A stretch of DNA of 64,000 nucleotides from Richelia sinica FACHB-800 (GCF_014698825.1 NZ_JACJTT010000006.1:124001-188000); one strand, 5' to 3'. Numbered from the stretch's first letter, positions 31,847 to 42,293 are shown. The notes: generated by a model not told the origin, from the sequence alone. Translations and numbers: made by a program.

Positions 31847-32518
31847 ATGAAAATTAAATCAAATTCATTTTGGTCTTTACTCTTAGCTTTACCTATCACT
31901 TCTTTAGCTTCAATTCCTGCCTCTGCTGCTACGCTAACATGGTTGGGTGGAACATGTAGTTTGGATATATCTCAAGCAATTCCACCAACATCCTTAACAA
32001 TTGGTGGGTGTGTTAAAAGTCAGGCAATAAAGGATTTAGATATATCAAACAAGATAAATGATTTACATATTACACTTAGTGTTCTGAACAAGAACACTGG
32101 GAAAAATGAGGAACTGAAAACAGATTTCTTTTTCAATGCAGGAACTGAACCTACTGAATATAAACCGATATGGAGTTTTCAGGATTTGATGGGTTTTGGG
32201 TATAACGCACAAGATCAAAGAACACAAGCTATTAGTATTGTTGATGCCAAGAGTTATTGGACAATTGACGGAAAAAAAGTTTGTCTAACCAGCCCTGATA
32301 AAAAAGTAGAACTTCACTCTAACAAAACATCAGGTTCTAAATTTGCGTGGGGGTTATTAGACTCTGTTTTAGGTTTATTAATTACCCCAGCCTATGCTAC
32401 TGGGGCTTGTCCTGTTCCTGAACCCGATTCTTCAGCAGGTATGGTCTTGATGGGGACTACATTACTGCTATTGGGTATGAAAATTAAATTGAAAGCCAAA
32501 AACCCATCTCATACTTAA
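31847..32518 (+). CDS. PEP-CTERM sorted exported protein
   Basis: 223 residues from the ATG at 31847 (an ATG 12 bases upstream is in the same frame). The N-terminal signal peptide is MKIKSNSFWSLLLALPITS with an ASA cleavage site near residue 28. The C-terminus has the tripartite PEP-CTERM sorting tag: VPEPD, a hydrophobic helix (SSAGMVLMGTTLLLLGM) and a basic KIKLKAK end. Such proteins are handed to the EpsH/exosortase system in the membrane. The body is beta-rich with two Cys pairs possible (GTCSLD, GGCVKS). Specific function unknown. A bidirectional hairpin follows. Confidence 0.85.
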   Translation: MKIKSNSFWSLLLALPITSLASIPASAATLTWLGGTCSLDISQAIPPTSLTIGGCVKSQAIKDLDISNKINDLHITLSVLNKNTGKNEELKTDFFFNAGTEPTEYKPIWSFQDLMGFGYNAQDQRTQAISIVDAKSYWTIDGKKVCLTSPDKKVELHSNKTSGSKFAWGLLDSVLGLLITPAYATGACPVPEPDSSAGMVLMGTTLLLLGMKIKLKAKNPSHT

Positions 32519-32610
32519 TCAAGCTTATTTGCCAATTTTTAGTCACAACTATTTTCAGAGATAGGTTGTGTAAAAAATTTTGCTAGCTGGCAGTTATTTT
32601 GATTAAATTA

Positions 32611-32640
32611 TCGTCATCCCCCATATCTAGGGGATGACGA
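32611..32640. terminator. bidirectional hairpin between PEP-CTERM gene and prmA
   Basis: An 11-bp perfect stem TCGTCATCCCC / GGGGATGACGA with an 8-base loop lies between two convergent genes. An upstream AT-rich stretch provides T runs for the minus direction. Confidence 0.7.
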
Positions 32641-32662
32641 GAAAGCAAAATTAACGAGTAAA

Positions 32663-33583
32663 CTAAATCCTACGGGCATTGAAGCAGCACCATTCTTTCC
32701 GCTTCCAAAGAGTAGCTACAATCCAACCATTCTGTTCCAAAGCATCAGCAATAGCCTTAGATTGTTCAAGGAGAATACCGCTAAAAATACCCCAACTACT
32801 GGATGCCGTAATGCTGCTAATTTCTGGTAGTAATTCGATAATTACATCAGCCAAAATATTGCAGACAACACCATTGACTGGTGCATCAATTTGCGCCTGT
32901 ACAGCCTCTACACTACCCTGTAATGCTATCAATCTATCTGATGTAATATCATTGAGGGCGCGGTTGCTAATGGTGGATTGTACTGCTAATGGGTCGTTAT
33001 CAACGGCATAAACTTTTTTCGCACCTAACAGCAATGCACCGATGGAGAGAATTCCAGAACCACAACCAATATCAGCAATAATTTGTGGTTCGTTTTGTTC
33101 ATCTGACCCAATAAAAGATTTAGGCAGGTCACTCAGACGCATTTCCAGTGATTCTAAGCACAACTGAGTTGTCGCATGGTTACCTGTCCCAAAAGCTACT
33201 CCAGGGTCAAGACGAATGACAAGGCGTTCTGTTGAAGCTGGAAAAGGTAGCCAAGCGGGGTTGATGAGAAAGCGATCGCCTATTTCTTGGGGTTGCCAAT
33301 ATTGTTTCCAGCTACTGGCCCAGTCTTCCTCATCAATTAACTGCCAATGCAATATCGGTGCAGAAAGCCCCACACAGAGGGCATCCTGACGCAACCATAA
33401 GGATAGTGCCCCTAAATCTAGCAATTGGGCTTGAAAACTGGGTAAATAACCTTTAATTAATGAAGAATTACCTTTACTTTCCGAAGCTGTTCCACGACAA
33501 CCAAATGTTTCCAGTCGCCAAAAGATAGAATCTTCTAGGTCTGGTTCACATAAAATTTTCAGTTCCCACCAGGTATTTGCCAT
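32663..33583 (-). CDS. prmA: ribosomal protein L11 methyltransferase
   Basis: A 306-residue SAM-dependent methyltransferase of the PrmA family, which trimethylates lysines and the N-terminus of L11. The N-terminal substrate domain opens [24 protein letters not shown]. The link region [14 protein letters not shown] is diagnostic. SAM-binding motif [21 protein letters not shown] and the motif IV-like [10 protein letters not shown] are present. It lies about 120 bp downstream of serA on the same strand, an arrangement common in cyanobacteria and possibly an operon. Confidence 0.96.
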   Translation of the reverse strand: MANTWWELKILCEPDLEDSIFWRLETFGCRGTASESKGNSSLIKGYLPSFQAQLLDLGALSLWLRQDALCVGLSAPILHWQLIDEEDWASSWKQYWQPQEIGDRFLINPAWLPFPASTERLVIRLDPGVAFGTGNHATTQLCLESLEMRLSDLPKSFIGSDEQNEPQIIADIGCGSGILSIGALLLGAKKVYAVDNDPLAVQSTISNRALNDITSDRLIALQGSVEAVQAQIDAPVNGVVCNILADVIIELLPEISSITASSSWGIFSGILLEQSKAIADALEQNGWIVATLWKRKEWCCFNARRI

Positions 33584-33701
33584 AAAAGTTTAAATTTAGA
33601 TTTTTGATTTCCCATTGGTAATGGTAATCGGTACTATCTTTTAAGTTACCAATCACCACTTACCAATTAGCTATCTTCCAGCCAAAATCCAAAATCTAAA
33701 G

Positions 33702-35282
33702 TTACAGTGTGACAGTATAGGCATCACGGATGCCAGGAACTTTGGTGATTTCATCCAAAATACCATCGGGTAATGGATCATCGATACTCAATGCCATAAC
33801 TGCATCCCCACGGACAATTTTCCGTCCTACTTGCATACTGGCAATATTCACATTGAAACTGCCTAGTAGGGAACCGAGTTTACCAATAATTCCTGGCATA
33901 TCTCGGTGGAGGGTAAATAGCATATATTTGCTGGGGGGGACGTTAATGGGGAAACCATCAACATCTGTGAGGTGAATTTCCTTATCACCTAACAAAGCAC
34001 CTGTAACAGAGTGAGTTCCTAAACTACCTGTAGCTTCCAGATGAATTGAACCTGCATAGTCGCGGGCAGAAGCATCTCTAGTTTCAATTACCCGAATGCC
34101 TCTTTCTTTGGCTTCGATAGTGGCATTAACATAATTGACTCGTTCCCGGAGAGCTTGATAAAGTAATCCTTTCAAAGCTGCTACTACCAAAGGCTGACTC
34201 TTATTGGTTGCTAGTTCCCCTTGCAGTCTCACCGTTAAGGTTTCTACCCGACCTCCGGCCAATTGTCCCACCAAGTTACCCAAGGTTTCTGACAACTGCA
34301 TATAAGGCTTGAGTTCTTCTAAGACATCGGGGCCTAGTCCAGGGATATTCACTGCGGAACGGGCTGGTAGTCCTAAGAGAACATCGCGAATTTGTTCAGC
34401 TACATCAATAGCTACGTTGACTTGGGCTTCTGTGGTGGATGCACCTAAGTGGGGAGTGAGGATGATATCTTTACCAAGCGATCGCAATTCTGACTCACCC
34501 AATGGTTCAGAATCAAACACATCCAACGCTGCACCCGCAATTTTACCCTCACGAATTGCTGCTGCTAAAGCTGCTTCATCAATAATTCCACCTCTAGCAC
34601 AGTTAATAATTCTGGCTGTAGGTTTCATCTTCCCTAAGGTTTTAGCGTTAATTAAATTAGTTGTTTCTGGTGTTTTGGGAATGTGGAGAGTGATATAGTC
34701 TGCTTGCTGGAACAGCAAATCTAAATCTACTAATTGACAACCCAGCTGTTCAGCCCGTTCTGTGGAGATAAAGGGGTCATAAGCCAATAATTTCATCCCC
34801 ATTGCTTTAGCAACATTCGCTACATGGGAGCCAATTTTCCCTAAACCCACCACACCGAGAGTTTTTTTGTATACTTCTGCGCCAACAAAAGTTTTCCGAT
34901 CCCATTCACCTTTTTTCACAGAAGCATTAGCATCTGGAATGTGACGGGATAACGATAACATCATTGCTAGAGCATGTTCCGCAGCAGCAATGGTATTGCC
35001 TTCAGGGGAATTTACAACTACAATACCTTTACGGGTAGCGGCGGGAACATCCACATTATCCACTCCCACACCAGCACGACCAATAATTTTTAATTGTGTG
35101 CCAGCTTCTATTATTTCTTGAGTGACGCGAGTTCCAGAACGAATCATCAGTGCGTCATATTCACCAATAATTTCGATTAGTTCTGCTGGCTTAAGACCTG
35201 TTTTGACATCAACTGTTGCCACTTGGGAAAGGATGTCAATACCAGCCTGGTCAATGGGATCGGAGACAAGAACCTTGGACAT
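33702..35282 (-). CDS. serA: D-3-phosphoglycerate dehydrogenase
   Basis: A 526-residue long-form PGDH, the first enzyme of the phosphorylated serine pathway. NAD-binding motif GVVGLGKIGSHVA (about 145-157), catalytic Arg in NCARGGIIDE (about 230), Glu in DVFDSEPL and His in TPHLGAST. These are followed by an allosteric substrate-binding insert and a C-terminal ACT domain (about 450-526, YMLFTLHRDMPGIIGKLGSLL). The ACT domain suggests serine feedback. It is upstream of prmA. Confidence 0.97.
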   Translation of the reverse strand: MSKVLVSDPIDQAGIDILSQVATVDVKTGLKPAELIEIIGEYDALMIRSGTRVTQEIIEAGTQLKIIGRAGVGVDNVDVPAATRKGIVVVNSPEGNTIAAAEHALAMMLSLSRHIPDANASVKKGEWDRKTFVGAEVYKKTLGVVGLGKIGSHVANVAKAMGMKLLAYDPFISTERAEQLGCQLVDLDLLFQQADYITLHIPKTPETTNLINAKTLGKMKPTARIINCARGGIIDEAALAAAIREGKIAGAALDVFDSEPLGESELRSLGKDIILTPHLGASTTEAQVNVAIDVAEQIRDVLLGLPARSAVNIPGLGPDVLEELKPYMQLSETLGNLVGQLAGGRVETLTVRLQGELATNKSQPLVVAALKGLLYQALRERVNYVNATIEAKERGIRVIETRDASARDYAGSIHLEATGSLGTHSVTGALLGDKEIHLTDVDGFPINVPPSKYMLFTLHRDMPGIIGKLGSLLGSFNVNIASMQVGRKIVRGDAVMALSIDDPLPDGILDEITKVPGIRDAYTVTL

Positions 35283-35708
35283 AATTAGGTCATTTAAAGT
35301 TACAAATTTTGCTGGACAAGACTTTTAAGTTTAGTCTTTATCTGTTGCCCTTCAGCAAAAAATTATGTGTTTTTATATCAAACCAGTCTCAGCAAACTCC
35401 TGACTGATGTTAAGAGTCTGTATGTTTGACCAGACAACATCGGTTGATGAACACCGAGTGTCGGTAGATTTGAAATACCACAGAATCCTAGAATATCAAA
35501 GATTGTGACATAGAAATTTGGGAGTTCAGAAGTATGCCTATGGCACGCTACGCGAACAGGAGTTCAGGAGTTACAGAAGTATGCCTACGGCACGCTGCGC
35601 GAACAGGAGTTACAGAAGTTCAGGAGTTCAGAAGTATGCCTACGGCACGCTACGCGAACAGGAGTATGGTTAGGGCTGGGCATGAGTTTTAGGCTTTGAG
35701 GATAAATT
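35283..35708. other. 426-bp intergenic region with GCC(T/A)ACGGCACGC repeat cluster
   Basis: Upstream of serA is ordinary spacer DNA. At 35521-35665 there is a cluster of three near-identical ~50-bp units, each holding TATGCCTACGGCACGCTACG (or TGCG), GCGAACAGGAGT and AGTTCAGGAGTT heptamers. The same modules occur near 4.9 kb and 6.87 kb. No gene is seen. Confidence 0.75.
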
Positions 35709-36476
35709 TTAACTGACTGAGTTAGGGTCAATACCTAGTTCTCTTAACTGTTGGGCTAATAAATCAGCCCGTTGGCGTTCTTGTTCGGCCCGTTGATGTT
35801 CTTGTTCGGCCCGTTGGCGTTCCTGTTCTGCTTGTTCTTGACTCCAAAGAAGTAAATTTCCTTCTTTATCCCACCACCGTAGCCAATTTGTGGTTTGGCA
35901 TAATCTTTCACCTTGCCAAATGCCGAGAAATAACTCTATCTCAGGAATCCATATCCTGCCGTTGGCATCTGCTAATTGTAAGGTATATTTGCCATTTTCT
36001 AAGTACCGCACTTCTAAACTCGGTTCGTAAAGATCATAGGTAACGTAAGCGGGAACTTTGAGAATCTGTTCGTAGAAGTAAAGTTTACCGTAGGGTGGAG
36101 TTGAGCGCACAGATAATTCTCCACCATCTGTATCAGAGAGAAATTCCATCACTACCGCTACTTGTTCACCTTCTAAGTTGGGGGTATAGCTGCGACGAAT
36201 AATATCTGCTGCTACAGGTTGTACTTGTGGTACATAGAACCAGTCAGGGGCTTTAACGATAATTTTTTTGTTAACCGTGGCTACTAGTCCAAAGTTGGAA
36301 CCAATGAGCATTTGAGGTTGAATGCGTCCTGCATTACCTAAAGCATCTGTTAGTGCCGCAGCTAGGGTTGGTTGCTGGATATTTTCCACGGGGTCGTCAG
36401 GTAAAATATAGTCTGCGGGAAGTGCTTCCCAAGTGATAGTGGGTTTTTTGGGAATGGGGGGAGTTTGCAGAACCAT
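35709..36476 (-). CDS. Uma2 family (DUF820) putative endonuclease, intact
   Basis: A 255-residue Uma2 protein, a family with a PD-(D/E)XK-like nuclease fold that is greatly expanded in cyanobacteria. The core shows KAPDWFYVPQVQP, VAVVMEFLSDTDGGELSVR, YEQILKVPAYVTYDLYEPSLEVR and IELFLGIWQG. The C-terminus is a coiled coil of repeated AEQERQR/AEQEHQR heptads at about 220-245. It has a homologous, broken relative at 21.3 kb. Role unknown; it is likely a nucleic-acid enzyme, but targets are not established. It is followed on the same strand by serA across repeat DNA. Confidence 0.85.
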   Translation of the reverse strand: MVLQTPPIPKKPTITWEALPADYILPDDPVENIQQPTLAAALTDALGNAGRIQPQMLIGSNFGLVATVNKKIIVKAPDWFYVPQVQPVAADIIRRSYTPNLEGEQVAVVMEFLSDTDGGELSVRSTPPYGKLYFYEQILKVPAYVTYDLYEPSLEVRYLENGKYTLQLADANGRIWIPEIELFLGIWQGERLCQTTNWLRWWDKEGNLLLWSQEQAEQERQRAEQEHQRAEQERQRADLLAQQLRELGIDPNSVS

Positions 36477-36532
36477 GTTTTGTCTCCGTAGTAAATAGTA
36501 TGTGGGATTTGGGGCACTAATTAATTACCCAA

Positions 36533-37303
36533 TTAGGGAAATTTTCTTTCCTTCACTTCTGAAACGTAAGTTGCTACGGCTGTAGTAATTTGTTCTCGCA
36601 GATTTGTATAAACTTTGGCAAATGGAGGATGTCTTTCTGCTAGTCCTAACACATCAGAAGTAACTAGAACTTGACCATCACAGTCTCCCCCAGCACCAAT
36701 ACCAATAGTAGGAATTCGTAATTTTTGTGTAATTTCTAATGCTAACTGACTGGGAATATGTTCTAATACTACCGCAAAGGCTCCTGCTTGTTCTAGGGCG
36801 ATCGCTTCTTGTAAGATTCTCTCGCTTGCTTCCTGGGTTTTGCCTTGTTGTCGTAAACCTAGTTGATGAACAGATTGGGGTGTCAAACCCACATGACCCA
36901 TCACGGGAATACCTGCCTGTACCAGCCGTCCTACAGTTTCCACCATTGCTGGATATCCACCCTCTAATTTTACTGCTTGCGCTCCTGTTTCTTTCAACAC
37001 TCTCCCCGCCGAGTGCATGGCCTGGGAAATACTTTCTTGATAAGTCAAAAACGGTAAATCAACTACTACTAAAGCCCGTTTTACCCCGCGACGTACAGCT
37101 TTAGCATGATAAATCATTTCCTCTAAGCTAATTGGCAGTGTTGTTTCATAGCCGAGAACTGCCGCCATAGAATCACCTACTAAGATTAAGTCTACACCAG
37201 CTGCATCTAACAACTGAGCGATCGCATAATCCCAGGCAGTCAAGGCCACAATAGCACGTCCCTGCTGTTTCCATTGAATTAATTGCTGGTTGGTAACTGC
37301 CAT
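36533..37303 (-). CDS. panB: 3-methyl-2-oxobutanoate hydroxymethyltransferase
   Basis: A 256-residue ketopantoate hydroxymethyltransferase, first committed step of pantothenate/CoA synthesis, using methylene-tetrahydrofolate. Signatures are [71 protein letters not shown] (here LGLRQQG), [18 protein letters not shown] and DVLGL. The metal-binding Asp residues and the Glu of LEGG are kept. No panC is adjacent. It lies on the same strand as the downstream Uma2 gene with about 56 bp between. Confidence 0.96.
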   Translation of the reverse strand: MAVTNQQLIQWKQQGRAIVALTAWDYAIAQLLDAAGVDLILVGDSMAAVLGYETTLPISLEEMIYHAKAVRRGVKRALVVVDLPFLTYQESISQAMHSAGRVLKETGAQAVKLEGGYPAMVETVGRLVQAGIPVMGHVGLTPQSVHQLGLRQQGKTQEASERILQEAIALEQAGAFAVVLEHIPSQLALEITQKLRIPTIGIGAGGDCDGQVLVTSDVLGLAERHPPFAKVYTNLREQITTAVATYVSEVKERKFP

Positions 37304-37428
37304 AAGTGATTTTAAATTCTGGATTTTAGATTTTGGATGAGGTAATGGGTAAGAGGCAATAGGGTTAAGAAATAATAAAACATATGACCATCATTAACTA
37401 CCAATTACCAATTACCAATCACCAATCC

Positions 37429-38523
37429 CTACTTCACTGCCCGACCAAAAGCCAGGTGAGGTTCTGCTTTCCTCATATTAGGCATGACCCAAGCTAAACC
37501 TTCGCTAGTTCCTACCCACAATTTATTACCCATATCTGCGGCTAGAGTCACTACCTGGCTAGAAGGTAGTCCAGTCACCATATCCAACACAGATCCTGTA
37601 TGGGGATTTAATCTTAATAAACCATTAGTAGTTCCTACCCAGACACTACCATCTTTAGCAAATTTGATCGATGTTACACTTCTGCCGCGCAGAGGAGTAA
37701 CAGACCGCAACACTATACCATTTTTAGGATTAACTACTAACAATTGGTTTGGCATTCCCGCCCAAATTAATCCTTCTGGACTAATAGCTAAAGCTTGCAC
37801 TGTTGCCCCTGGTAAATTATCAATGCGCTTCATGATTAAAGCACTAGCGGTATTTACCCGTATTAATCCATCCAACGTACCTACCCAAAGTTGACCATCT
37901 GCATCTAAAGTCATGGCATTGGCACTGACACCAGGCAGATTTCTCAAAGTAGTCATGATTAAACCTTGGTCGGGACTAATCAAAACTAAGCCGCTATCAG
38001 TACCTGTCCATAAATAACCACGCTTATCTACTAACAGTGATAAAACTCGCTTGGAAGGCAACAATAAATTTTGAGCAGTAATTTGGTTAGTAAGTGGATC
38101 AACTCTGGTCAAACCTTCATAGTTTCCCACCCACAGCCTACCGACTTTATCTTGGGCTAATGCGTCAATGGTAATGTTAGGCAAACTGATCCGAGAAATA
38201 ATTCTGCCTGTATTTGGGTTAATCCGCGATAAACCTCGCCAAGACCCCACCCAAAGATTACCTGTAACATCTCCCAATAGATGACTAATCCGATAATCTG
38301 TTTCTAGAGAGCGTTCTTCCACATCCCGCTCATTGGGTAGTCTATCTATCCGTGGTGGTGGAGGTACGGCAGGATAGGCAGGTTGGGAATTGAGAGAACG
38401 ATAAGGGTTGGTGTTAACAGTTTGATTTTGTGCAGTTGCTGGAAAGATGATGCTCGGTAACGCTATTAACCCCAGCACAGCTGATGTCATGAATAAATTA
38501 GCACACCTGAAAGACAAGGCCAC
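37429..38523 (-). CDS. exported beta-propeller (two-component-regulator propeller repeat) protein
   Basis: 364 residues from a GTG start; an internal ATG at 38487 would also leave the signal peptide LGLIALPSIIFPATAQ. After a Pro-rich linker, at least six ~40-residue blades recur, each with a core such as GNLWVGSWRGLSRINPNTG, GRLWVGNYEGLTRVDP, GYLWTGTDSGLVLISP. This is the Reg_prop repeat found in sensor kinases, but here no kinase or membrane helix follows, so it is a stand-alone periplasmic or secreted propeller. It presumably binds a ligand or protein. Confidence 0.82.
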   Translation of the reverse strand: MALSFRCANLFMTSAVLGLIALPSIIFPATAQNQTVNTNPYRSLNSQPAYPAVPPPPRIDRLPNERDVEERSLETDYRISHLLGDVTGNLWVGSWRGLSRINPNTGRIISRISLPNITIDALAQDKVGRLWVGNYEGLTRVDPLTNQITAQNLLLPSKRVLSLLVDKRGYLWTGTDSGLVLISPDQGLIMTTLRNLPGVSANAMTLDADGQLWVGTLDGLIRVNTASALIMKRIDNLPGATVQALAISPEGLIWAGMPNQLLVVNPKNGIVLRSVTPLRGRSVTSIKFAKDGSVWVGTTNGLLRLNPHTGSVLDMVTGLPSSQVVTLAADMGNKLWVGTSEGLAWVMPNMRKAEPHLAFGRAVK

Positions 38524-39329
38524 AATCGTACTTCCTTTACAGAGTAATGACTATAACTAGATAACTATTGCCTAAACTGGCTGAAAATTCATTACCAGTG
38601 TTCCCTTTATTAGCATTTTTTAAACTTTTTGAGCTAAAAATTTTTTAATCTGCTCACTGCTGATGGTACAGCGTCAAATTCACTCCTGAACTTCCGCACT
38701 TACAACTAAAGGCCGTCCTTTGTAAAGCATTCTTAATAAAATATTGAAAACTTTCTTTAATAAGAAATTTAAATGAATAAGTTAAAAAGTTTCAAAGAAT
38801 AACTTATTGAAATCTTGATATATTGTGAGACAAGTTACAAATTTCGTGGTGTGCAACCTTTTTATCCTTGTCCCACCTGTTACTAAACTGCAAGTATTAT
38901 GTGTATCGTTCCTTGGCAAAGGAAAGGTATCAGAAAAAATAGGAGAATCAGCAATTAAGCCAACTCCCCTTCAAAACTACCCAATTTTCCAGAATAACTG
39001 CCCAGACATAATAAAAACGGCAGAAGTTCCTATGGTGTTGAGTCAGTTTAGTCAGGTAATTAGGACAGATAAAAAAACTTTAGTATTTAGTGATCAGAAT
39101 GAAAAACTACTGCGTCCAAAATTGAGTACCTATAAGTAAATGTAAAAGGTATTGTATTTTACTGCGTATAAAGTGGTTTTTTGCATCAACACAGATCCTG
39201 TCCTAAAGTTCGCCCCAAAATATAAGTTTTCCTTATATCAGCTATGAGAAAGGAAGAAAAAAAAGGGTGAGAGTAATTAGCACATAACGTGATTTGATAG
39301 TAAAAAGAGTGACTTCTTGGAAGGAAAAT
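38524..39329. promoter_or_regulatory. 806-bp non-coding region upstream of rbcL (promoter and leader)
   Basis: No credible gene lies here; the longest frame (38825-39139) has no coding character. In Anabaena the rbc operon is known to be transcribed from several hundred bases upstream of rbcL, so a long leader is expected. Purine-rich AGAAAGGAAGAAAAAAAAGG at 39246-39265 and AAGGA just before the ATG are visible. Exact promoter and LysR-type (RbcR) or NtcA sites cannot be fixed by eye. Confidence 0.5.
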
Positions 39330-40760
39330 ATGTCTTACGCGCAAACGAAGACTCAGTCTAAAGCTGGGTATGAAGCCGGGGTTAAAGATTACAGACTAAC
39401 TTATTACACACCCGATTACACTCCTAAAGATACAGATATTCTCGCTGCATTCCGTGTTACACCCCAGCCTGGAGTTCCCTTTGAAGAAGCAGGTGCTGCG
39501 GTAGCCGCTGAGTCTTCCACAGGTACTTGGACAACTGTATGGACAGACTTGTTAACTGACCTTGATCGCTACAAAGGTCGTTGCTACGACATCGAACCAG
39601 TTCCTGGTGAAGATAATCAATTTATTGCTTACATTGCTTATCCTCTGGATCTGTTTGAAGAAGGTTCTGTAACCAACATGTTTACCTCCATTGTAGGTAA
39701 CGTATTTGGTTTCAAAGCTCTGAAAGCACTGCGTCTAGAAGACTTGCGGATTCCCGTAGCTTATTTGAAGACCTTCCAAGGGCCTCCTCACGGTATCCAA
39801 GTAGAGCGCGACAAATTGAACAAATATGGTCGTCCTCTGTTGGGTTGTACAATTAAGCCTAAATTGGGTCTGTCTGCTAAGAACTACGGTCGCGCTGTTT
39901 ACGAATGTTTGCGCGGTGGTTTGGACTTCACCAAAGACGACGAAAACATCAACTCTGCTCCTTTCCAACGTTGGAGAGACCGTTTCTTGTTCGTAGCTGA
40001 TGCTATCCACAAGTCTCAAGCAGAAACCGGTGAAATCAAGGGTCACTACTTGAACGTAACTGCGCCTACCTGTGAAGAAATGCTGAAACGGGCTGAGTAC
40101 GCTAAAGAACTCGGAATGCCCATCATCATGCATGACTACCTAACCGCAGGTTTCACCGCTAACACCACATTGGCTCGTTGGTGTCGTGATAACGGTATTC
40201 TGTTGCACATCCACCGTGCGATGCACGCTGTAATCGACCGTCAAAGAAACCACGGTATCCACTTCCGTGTATTGGCTAAAGCTCTGCGGATGTCTGGTGG
40301 TGACCACATCCACACCGGTACCGTTGTTGGTAAACTGGAAGGCGATCGCGCTATCACCATGGGCTTCGTTGATTTGTTGCGTGAAAACTACGTTGAACAA
40401 GACAAGTCTCGCGGTATCTACTTCACCCAAGATTGGGCTTCCATGCCTGGTGTAATGGCTGTTGCTTCCGGTGGTATCCACGTATGGCACATGCCCGCAC
40501 TAGTAGAAATCTTCGGTGATGACTCCGTACTACAGTTCGGTGGTGGTACATTGGGTCACCCCTGGGGTAACGCTCCTGGTGCTACCGCTAACCGTGTGGC
40601 TCTGGAAGCTTGTATCCAAGCTCGTAACGAAGGTCGCAACTTGGCTCGTGAAGGTAACGACATCATCCGCGAAGCTGCTAAGTGGTCTCCTGAATTGGCT
40701 GCTGCTTGCGAACTGTGGAAAGAAATCAAGTTCGAGTTTGAGACAGTTGATACCGTCTGA
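39330..40760 (+). CDS. rbcL: ribulose-1,5-bisphosphate carboxylase/oxygenase large subunit
   Basis: The 476-residue form IB RuBisCO large subunit that fixes CO2 in carboxysomes as an L8S8 complex. Start ATG 39330 (MSYAQTKTQ) is preceded by AAGGAAAAT; upstream in-frame codons are leader. The active-site loop [21 protein letters not shown], the carbamylated Lys in [28 protein letters not shown], loop 6 [11 protein letters not shown] and the C-terminal region are intact. Codon use is strongly biased (high-expression type). It heads the rbcL-rbcX-rbcS operon. Confidence 0.99.
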   Translation: MSYAQTKTQSKAGYEAGVKDYRLTYYTPDYTPKDTDILAAFRVTPQPGVPFEEAGAAVAAESSTGTWTTVWTDLLTDLDRYKGRCYDIEPVPGEDNQFIAYIAYPLDLFEEGSVTNMFTSIVGNVFGFKALKALRLEDLRIPVAYLKTFQGPPHGIQVERDKLNKYGRPLLGCTIKPKLGLSAKNYGRAVYECLRGGLDFTKDDENINSAPFQRWRDRFLFVADAIHKSQAETGEIKGHYLNVTAPTCEEMLKRAEYAKELGMPIIMHDYLTAGFTANTTLARWCRDNGILLHIHRAMHAVIDRQRNHGIHFRVLAKALRMSGGDHIHTGTVVGKLEGDRAITMGFVDLLRENYVEQDKSRGIYFTQDWASMPGVMAVASGGIHVWHMPALVEIFGDDSVLQFGGGTLGHPWGNAPGATANRVALEACIQARNEGRNLAREGNDIIREAAKWSPELAAACELWKEIKFEFETVDTV

Positions 40761-40776
40761 TCCAGGCTGAAGGTGC

Positions 40777-40810
40777 AAGGATGAAGGTTAATGATAATAA
40801 CCTCATCCTT
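40777..40810 (+). promoter_or_regulatory. stable hairpin between rbcL and rbcX
   Basis: AAGGATGAAGGTTA pairs with TAACCTCATCCTT (one bulged A, seven-base loop) 17 bases after the rbcL stop. A T triplet only follows, so complete termination is unlikely. It could protect the rbcL mRNA 3' end or attenuate rbcX-rbcS transcription. Confidence 0.65.
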
Positions 40811-40850
40811 TAAACTGCATTCTTCATCCTATAGAGGGGACGGGTCAAGC

Positions 40851-41240
40851 ATGAATCTCAAGCAAATTGCGAAAGACGCGGCCAAAACTCTCCAAAGTTA
40901 TCTGACTTATCAGGCGCTGAGGACTGTTTTGGCACAGCTAGATGAAACAAATCCACCATTGGCAATCTGGTTACATAACTTTTCTGCGGGAAAAGTTCAG
41001 GATGGAGAAAGATACATCGAAGAACTGTTTCGAGAGAAGCCAGATTTAGCCCTGCGGATTATGACTGTAAGAGAGCATATCGCTGAAGAAGTGACAGATT
41101 TCTTACCAGAAATGGTGCGCGCGGGTATTCAACAAGCCAATATGGAACAACGTCGGCAGCATCTTGAACGCATTACGCAATTGAGTTTATTTGAACCCAC
41201 CCCAGAAACAGATTCTAACTCGGATAACATATCCGGTTAG
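40851..41240 (+). CDS. rbcX: RuBisCO assembly chaperone RbcX
   Basis: 129 residues beginning MNLKQIAKDAAKTLQSYLTYQA. RbcX dimers bind the C-terminal peptide of RbcL and stabilise RbcL antiparallel dimers until RbcS or Raf1 displaces them. The hydrophobic groove residues in YLTYQALRTVLAQLDETNPP, and FREKPDLALRIMTVREHIAEEVTDFLPEMVR, are as in the family. The ATG at 40851 fits the homologous N-terminus; upstream in-frame codons fall in the intercistronic hairpin. The third gene, rbcS, starts 43 bp downstream. Confidence 0.97.
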   Translation: MNLKQIAKDAAKTLQSYLTYQALRTVLAQLDETNPPLAIWLHNFSAGKVQDGERYIEELFREKPDLALRIMTVREHIAEEVTDFLPEMVRAGIQQANMEQRRQHLERITQLSLFEPTPETDSNSDNISG

Positions 41241-41283
41241 CGCCTTAATTAAGTAGTAAACAATAGCCACTCATCATTTAGCT

Positions 41284-41613
41284 ATGCAGACCTTACCAAA
41301 AGAGCGTCGTTACGAAACCCTTTCTTATTTACCCCCCCTGTCTGACGCACAAATCGAAAAGCAAGTTCAGTACATTCTGAACCAAGGTTATATTCCTGCG
41401 ATTGAATTCAACGAAACTTCCGAACCTACTGAGTTCTTCTGGACAATGTGGAAGTTACCTTTGTTCAATGCAAAAACCACTCGTGAAGTATTGGGTGAAG
41501 TTCAAGCTTGCCGTTCTCAATATCCTACCCACTACATCCGTGTTGTAGGTTTTGACAACATTAAGCAATGCCAAATCCTCAGCTTCATCGTTCACAAACC
41601 CAACAGATACTAA
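41284..41613 (+). CDS. rbcS: RuBisCO small subunit
   Basis: 109 residues, the usual length for cyanobacterial RbcS. It starts [21 protein letters not shown] and contains [28 protein letters not shown] and [14 protein letters not shown]. Four such subunits cap each end of the L8 core. It is the last gene of the operon, followed by a clear intrinsic terminator. Confidence 0.99.
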   Translation: MQTLPKERRYETLSYLPPLSDAQIEKQVQYILNQGYIPAIEFNETSEPTEFFWTMWKLPLFNAKTTREVLGEVQACRSQYPTHYIRVVGFDNIKQCQILSFIVHKPNRY

Positions 41614-41652
41614 AACCTGAGTTGGTTTAATTTAAGTTATTTATCCCCCAAG

Positions 41653-41683
41653 GAGAGGTAGTGATTTCTATCTCTCTTTTTTT
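41653..41683 (+). terminator. intrinsic terminator of the rbcLXS operon
   Basis: GAGAGGTAG, six-base loop, CTATCTCTC (one G-U pair) followed immediately by a run of seven T, 40 bases after the rbcS stop. Textbook rho-independent terminator. Confidence 0.88.
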
Positions 41684-42293
41684 ATAGTTTTTCTGGGTTA
41701 GGTATCACTTCGTAATCTGCGGGAAGCAAGCTACCACCTAGCCTACTCATCTGTTTGATTCTTGTCTAAAATTGGTATAACTTCTGTCCCTATTACTCTG
41801 GCTTCGACTCAAAGATATAGTGTATAAAACTGGTCAAACAATTTATCAAATTAAGCACTCCTTACTGTCAAATTATTTAGTTCAGCAACTAAAACAGCTG
41901 GATGTTCCCATGCTTATTGTCTAGTTGTTTGGCACTGGCCACCGTCGCTTGTGACAGTTGCGTAAGTCCTGATAAATTAATCAATTTTCCATATTTCTCT
42001 AAAAATAGTATTACTTGTTACATACATTTCCCAAAACCGTAGATAACATTAAAAAAATCTTCTCCTTACAGGAGATGTATATAATCAAAGGAACATTTTT
42101 TGTACATGTTTATTTCCCCATTGGCAGATTAGCCACCCAAAGGAGTAGGCAGATTTCAGTAATTTCCCTGCAAAGAATAATGATTTAAGGGCTTTATATT
42201 GGATATGAAGCCATAAAGTACACCGCAAGGGTGAGGTATTGCTTCACCGTAGTCGGTCATTATGCAACATACGCTAATGCAAAGGAGTTTGCC
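41684..42293. other. 610-bp intergenic region downstream of rbcS
   Basis: AT-rich, without a recognised gene (no rca, which is near rbc in some Nostocales). A GGTGAGGTATTGCTTCACC hairpin lies at 42229-42247, just before the next small gene. Otherwise nothing was identified. Confidence 0.45.

Noticed and set aside
36739..37104. Plus-strand frame opposite panB
   Set aside because: Antisense shadow of a well-matched panB gene.
38825..39139. 104-codon plus-strand frame upstream of rbcL
   Set aside because: Composition is low-complexity AT-rich leader DNA, with no ribosome-binding site, no recognisable motif and placement inside the expected long rbc leader.
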